A stretch of 64,000 nucleotides of DNA, from assembly GCF_943192915.1 (NCBI RefSeq), contig NZ_CALPCD010000006.1:1-64000 (forward strand), read 5' to 3'. The notes under the pieces are model-generated. The model had not been told where the DNA came from, did not search any database, and saw nothing but the letters and a program-made list of their open reading frames with translations. The stretch's first letter is position 1. Each line of letters begins with the position of its first letter. The position numbers and the translations under genes are program-made. Origin of the DNA: Anaerotardibacter muris (GTDB taxonomy: Bacteria; Actinomycetota; Coriobacteriia; Coriobacteriales; Eggerthellaceae). Of this stretch, positions 63,151-64,000 are shown in pieces.

Positions 63151-64000
63151 TTAGACAGCGAAAGCTTCAAAAGTTAAATTATTGATTTCTCCCCATTTTA
63201 TGCAGGCTTCTTTTAATCCCTTTTCCTGATCGAGGGGATCGTTGCATTTGGCGTAGGCTTCTTTGATCACTCTCATATCTTCGATCATAACTCCACCAAC
63301 AAATTTCCTATCCCGTTTTATGAGGATATAGGTTCGATGAGGAACCTGAGAATGAATAGTTGCTATACGGCCCATGCAGTTGTGAAGTTCGATTCCAGCT
63401 AAAATGTAGTCTCTTGGACAGCGCGGAAGACAGAAAGAAAAATCATCTATTACGGTTTCTAGGTTCCTTTGTTCCTTTGAATACAGGCACTCTTTGTCGA
63501 TGTTGTCATGGGGATTGTTCTCGATCCACAAGATTATAGGAAGTATCTTTGGAAGATCCCGCATTCGCGTGTTGGCAATCTCTTCTTTTGCTTCAGTTGA
63601 ATCTATCAAGCAATATTGCCTGAAACAGTCCGTTATTCTTTGAATAGCATTCAGGGAGGAAGACTTCAGAAGAGAAAAAACATTATTCTCGCCTTTGATC
63701 TTGATTAGTTCATTCCACCCAGCAAGACATTTACCTTTCTCCCAAAAATAATCATTGTAGAGACCTAGGCTCTTCAGGATCTTATCAAGGTTGGGATTGG
63801 CTAGAAGCTTGTTGATATTGTCTACGTTCCTGAAGGGGAGGTCATCCGCACGTAAGAGTTTAAAAAGTAGAAGGGGATTCTTAAAAAGTGAGCGCCGAAG
63901 AGATTTCTTCTTTGGTAACCCAGTCATATCATAGGCGGCTTCAATATCAGAATAGAGTCGGGGGATTCCGCTTTGAAGGTCGATTATTTCGAAAAAGATG
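63151..64000 (-). CDS. PcfJ-like protein, 5' end beyond the window
   Basis: The frame stays open from the stop at 63151 to the window edge. The first ATG in view (63927) is probably internal, because the upstream codons (IDLQSGIPRLYSDIEAAYD) look like coding sequence. The C-terminal part has the PcfJ-like pattern CPRDYILAGIELHNCMGRI followed by a KRDRKFVGGVMIE strand and EAYAKCNDPL. PcfJ-like proteins are found on conjugative and integrative elements, and their function is not established. The gene suggests that the island continues beyond 64 kb. Confidence 0.72.
   Translation of the reverse strand, partial: IFFEIIDLQSGIPRLYSDIEAAYDMTGLPKKKSLRRSLFKNPLLLFKLLRADDLPFRNVDNINKLLANPNLDKILKSLGLYNDYFWEKGKCLAGWNELIKIKGENNVFSLLKSSSLNAIQRITDCFRQYCLIDSTEAKEEIANTRMRDLPKILPIILWIENNPHDNIDKECLYSKEQRNLETVIDDFSFCLPRCPRDYILAGIELHNCMGRIATIHSQVPHRTYILIKRDRKFVGGVMIEDMRVIKEAYAKCNDPLDQEKGLKEACIKWGEINNLTFEAFAV

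Overview
The window looks like a chromosomal segment of a high-to-moderate GC Gram-positive bacterium, most likely an actinobacterium of the class Coriobacteriia. The case rests on the division gene order (mraZ to divIVA with sepF), a murE with the meso-diaminopimelate DNPR motif, and the style of the cell-wall proteins. The genus cannot be fixed from sequence alone. No CRISPR array and no tRNA gene was seen.

Region 1 (1 to about 17.9 kb) is ordinary core genome. It holds the 3' end of a 5S rRNA, two tandem YhgE/Pip membrane proteins, a secreted CHAP-domain wall protein with glucan-binding-type repeats, an enoyl-CoA hydratase, a CapA-type protein, methionine aminopeptidase, XerD, CTP synthase, NAD kinase, MurJ and a predicted regulator. 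Intergenic spaces here and near 36 kb carry a dispersed repeat family with inverted GCTGCGG/CCGCAGC ends. The copy at 36 kb has 44-base terminal inverted repeats.

Region 2 (18.2 to 39.4 kb) is one large division and cell-wall (dcw) cluster, all on the plus strand: mraZ, rsmH, ftsL-like, ftsI, murE, murF, mraY, murD, ftsW, murG, murC, murB, ftsQ, ftsZ, pgeF, yggS, sepF, yggT, divIVA, DUF167. It is preceded by a terminator and by three GTGGG boxes that look like an MraZ operator. Together these genes make lipid II and build the septum.

Region 3 (39.4 to 43.6 kb) is thiamine metabolism around the RNase P RNA: a thiamine pyrophosphokinase on the minus strand, rnpB, then a TPP riboswitch controlling thiC-thiE-thiD.

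Region 4 (43.6 to 64 kb) is an accessory island with visibly lower GC, many genes of unknown function and strand switching. It opens with a probable SOS-controlled type I toxin-antitoxin locus: a 41-residue hydrophobic peptide, a convergent antisense RNA, and a LexA-type box over the toxin promoter. Next is an overlapping four-gene operon that joins an unanchored FtsH-like protease and a small unknown protein to an RtcB RNA ligase and the release-factor homologue PrfH. Further on come a 22-residue-repeat protein, a three-domain RNA kinase-phosphatase-ligase, a freestanding DnaE C-terminal-like protein, a SLOG-family protein, a Fic protein, a type II restriction-modification pair and a PcfJ-like gene cut by the window end. 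The shared theme is repair of damaged RNA and stress or phage defence. The grouping of two independent RNA repair systems, a toxin locus and a restriction system within 20 kb is the most notable feature of the window.
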